Positions 5,838 to 6,198 of a stretch of DNA of 6,198 nucleotides are shown piece after piece (within the stretch, counting starts at the first letter, position 1; every line of letters starts with the position of its first letter). The notes beneath the pieces were generated by a model. The model was not told the origin of the DNA. It saw only the letters and a program-made list of their open reading frames with translations, and ran no database searches. The DNA is from Gammaproteobacteria bacterium (lineage in GTDB: Bacteria; Pseudomonadota; Gammaproteobacteria; Chromatiales; Chromatiaceae). The position numbers were made by a program, and so were the translations under genes. Location: NCBI GenBank assembly GCA_020630035.1, contig JAHDCB010000099.1, positions 1 through 6,198 of the forward strand. The letters run 5' to 3'.

Positions 5838-5892
5838 ACCGAACTTAGGTAGTGCTGACTCCTCCTTAGTTCAGTGCAGCACTTTGTTAGCC
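5838..5892. repeat. Interlocking inverted-repeat element beside dif, weakly attC-like
   Basis: Two good inverted repeats interleave. GAACTTAGG (5841-5849) pairs with CCTTAGTTC (5864-5872) at eight of nine positions. AGTGCTG (5851-5857) pairs perfectly with CAGCACT (5877-5883). The element lies between dif and the stop codon of the minus-strand gene. On the minus strand it begins with GGCTAAC (5892-5886), containing that gene's TAA, and ends with GTTCGGT (5844-5838). This resembles the outer R boxes (RYYYAAC and GTTRRRY) of integron attC sites, but both boxes deviate from consensus and the spacing between outer boxes and inner stem is uneven (2 against 6 bases). It has no U-tract on either strand, so it is not a normal terminator. 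Its function is unknown. Confidence 0.45.
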
Positions 5893-6198
5893 TATTGTGG
5901 CCGCATCAAAACGCGGGTCTTCTATGTTATACCCATATTCCACACAAAGTTTTAATAACCGTTTCCACCGTTTATTATCGACACGCATCTCATCATGTGA
6001 CTTGTAATACATGACTTTAGTCAAGGATATTATTATATCTTTCTTTGAGTAACAGGTGCCGTGGATATAAAGTGGAAAATCTTTGTCTGGAAACTCTGCG
6101 GCTTCAAATATATTGAAGGCTGGGCCATCTGTAGAATTTACAAACAACTCACCTCGGCCTTGGAGGAATCGCCACTGTGGGTTCTCGTAACTTGGCGT
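5887..6198 (-). CDS. Hypothetical protein, C-terminal part (5' end outside window)
   Basis: The minus-strand frame is open from the right edge to TAA at 5889-5887, giving 103 residues of unknown family. An internal TTG at 6147 could start an 86-residue protein, but the frame continues upstream without a stop (TPSYENPQWRFLQGRGE), so the true start probably lies beyond the window. The visible part is soluble-looking and mixed in charge, with aromatic clusters (FPLYIHG, VMYYKSH) and a basic stretch DNKRWKRLLKL. It has no signal peptide, membrane segment or motif I recognise. GC content over 5881-6198 is about 41% by my count, clearly lower than the core genes, and AT-rich codons such as ATA are common. 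Position directly beyond dif, low GC and lack of recognisable family suggest accessory, possibly mobile, DNA. It could also be a poorly conserved resident gene. Confidence 0.65.
   Translation of the reverse strand, partial: TPSYENPQWRFLQGRGELFVNSTDGPAFNIFEAAEFPDKDFPLYIHGTCYSKKDIIISLTKVMYYKSHDEMRVDNKRWKRLLKLCVEYGYNIEDPRFDAATIG

Noticed and set aside
5851..5883. AGTGCTG/CAGCACT stem as the terminator of the unknown minus-strand gene
   Set aside because: No T-tract follows the stem on either strand and the loop is 19 bases, so it does not fit an intrinsic terminator.
6025..6042. AT-rich dyad GGATATTATTATATCT as a second dif-like site
   Set aside because: It shares neither the central TGTATA nor the XerD arm; it is only AT-rich symmetry inside the unknown gene.

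Overview
This window looks like a stretch of gammaproteobacterial chromosome. The evidence is the order tRNA-Gln, prs, rplY, pth, which is the classical gammaproteobacterial neighbourhood, together with the close match of prs, pth, mrdA and envC to their Escherichia coli counterparts in every key motif, and a dif site nearly identical to the enterobacterial and pseudomonad form. I cannot name the genus.

Layout. At positions 1-77 there is only a short reading-frame tail, possibly the end of ispE. A complete tRNA-Gln(UUG) follows at 78-152, then prs (PRPP synthetase), a probable intrinsic terminator, a structured leader, and the rplY-pth pair, separated by 9 bases. Convergent to these, on the minus strand, is mrdA (penicillin-binding protein 2). 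It stands alone, without rodA or mreBCD. Divergent from mrdA across a 130-180 base gap, depending on the starts chosen, is envC, the septal amidase activator, which ends in a small terminator.

The most informative part is the right end. At 5801-5828, only 45 bases after the envC stop, lies a dif site: a XerC arm sharing its inner seven bases with E. coli, an exact central region, and an exact XerD arm. This places the window at the replication terminus. Two GGGNAGGG (KOPS-type) octamers, both on the plus strand and so pointing toward dif, agree with this. Immediately past dif there is an interlocking inverted-repeat element (5838-5892) and the 3' part of an unrecognised, AT-richer minus-strand gene that runs off the window. 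That arrangement suggests accessory DNA inserted at dif, either an IMEX (integrative mobile element exploiting XerCD) or a cassette-like insertion.

How the genes work together. prs supplies PRPP for nucleotide, histidine, tryptophan and NAD synthesis. rplY and pth serve translation, as a 5S rRNA-binding ribosomal protein and a peptidyl-tRNA recycling enzyme. mrdA and envC both act on peptidoglycan, one in elongation and one in septal splitting. dif is the substrate of XerC/XerD under FtsK control at the same septum where EnvC acts.
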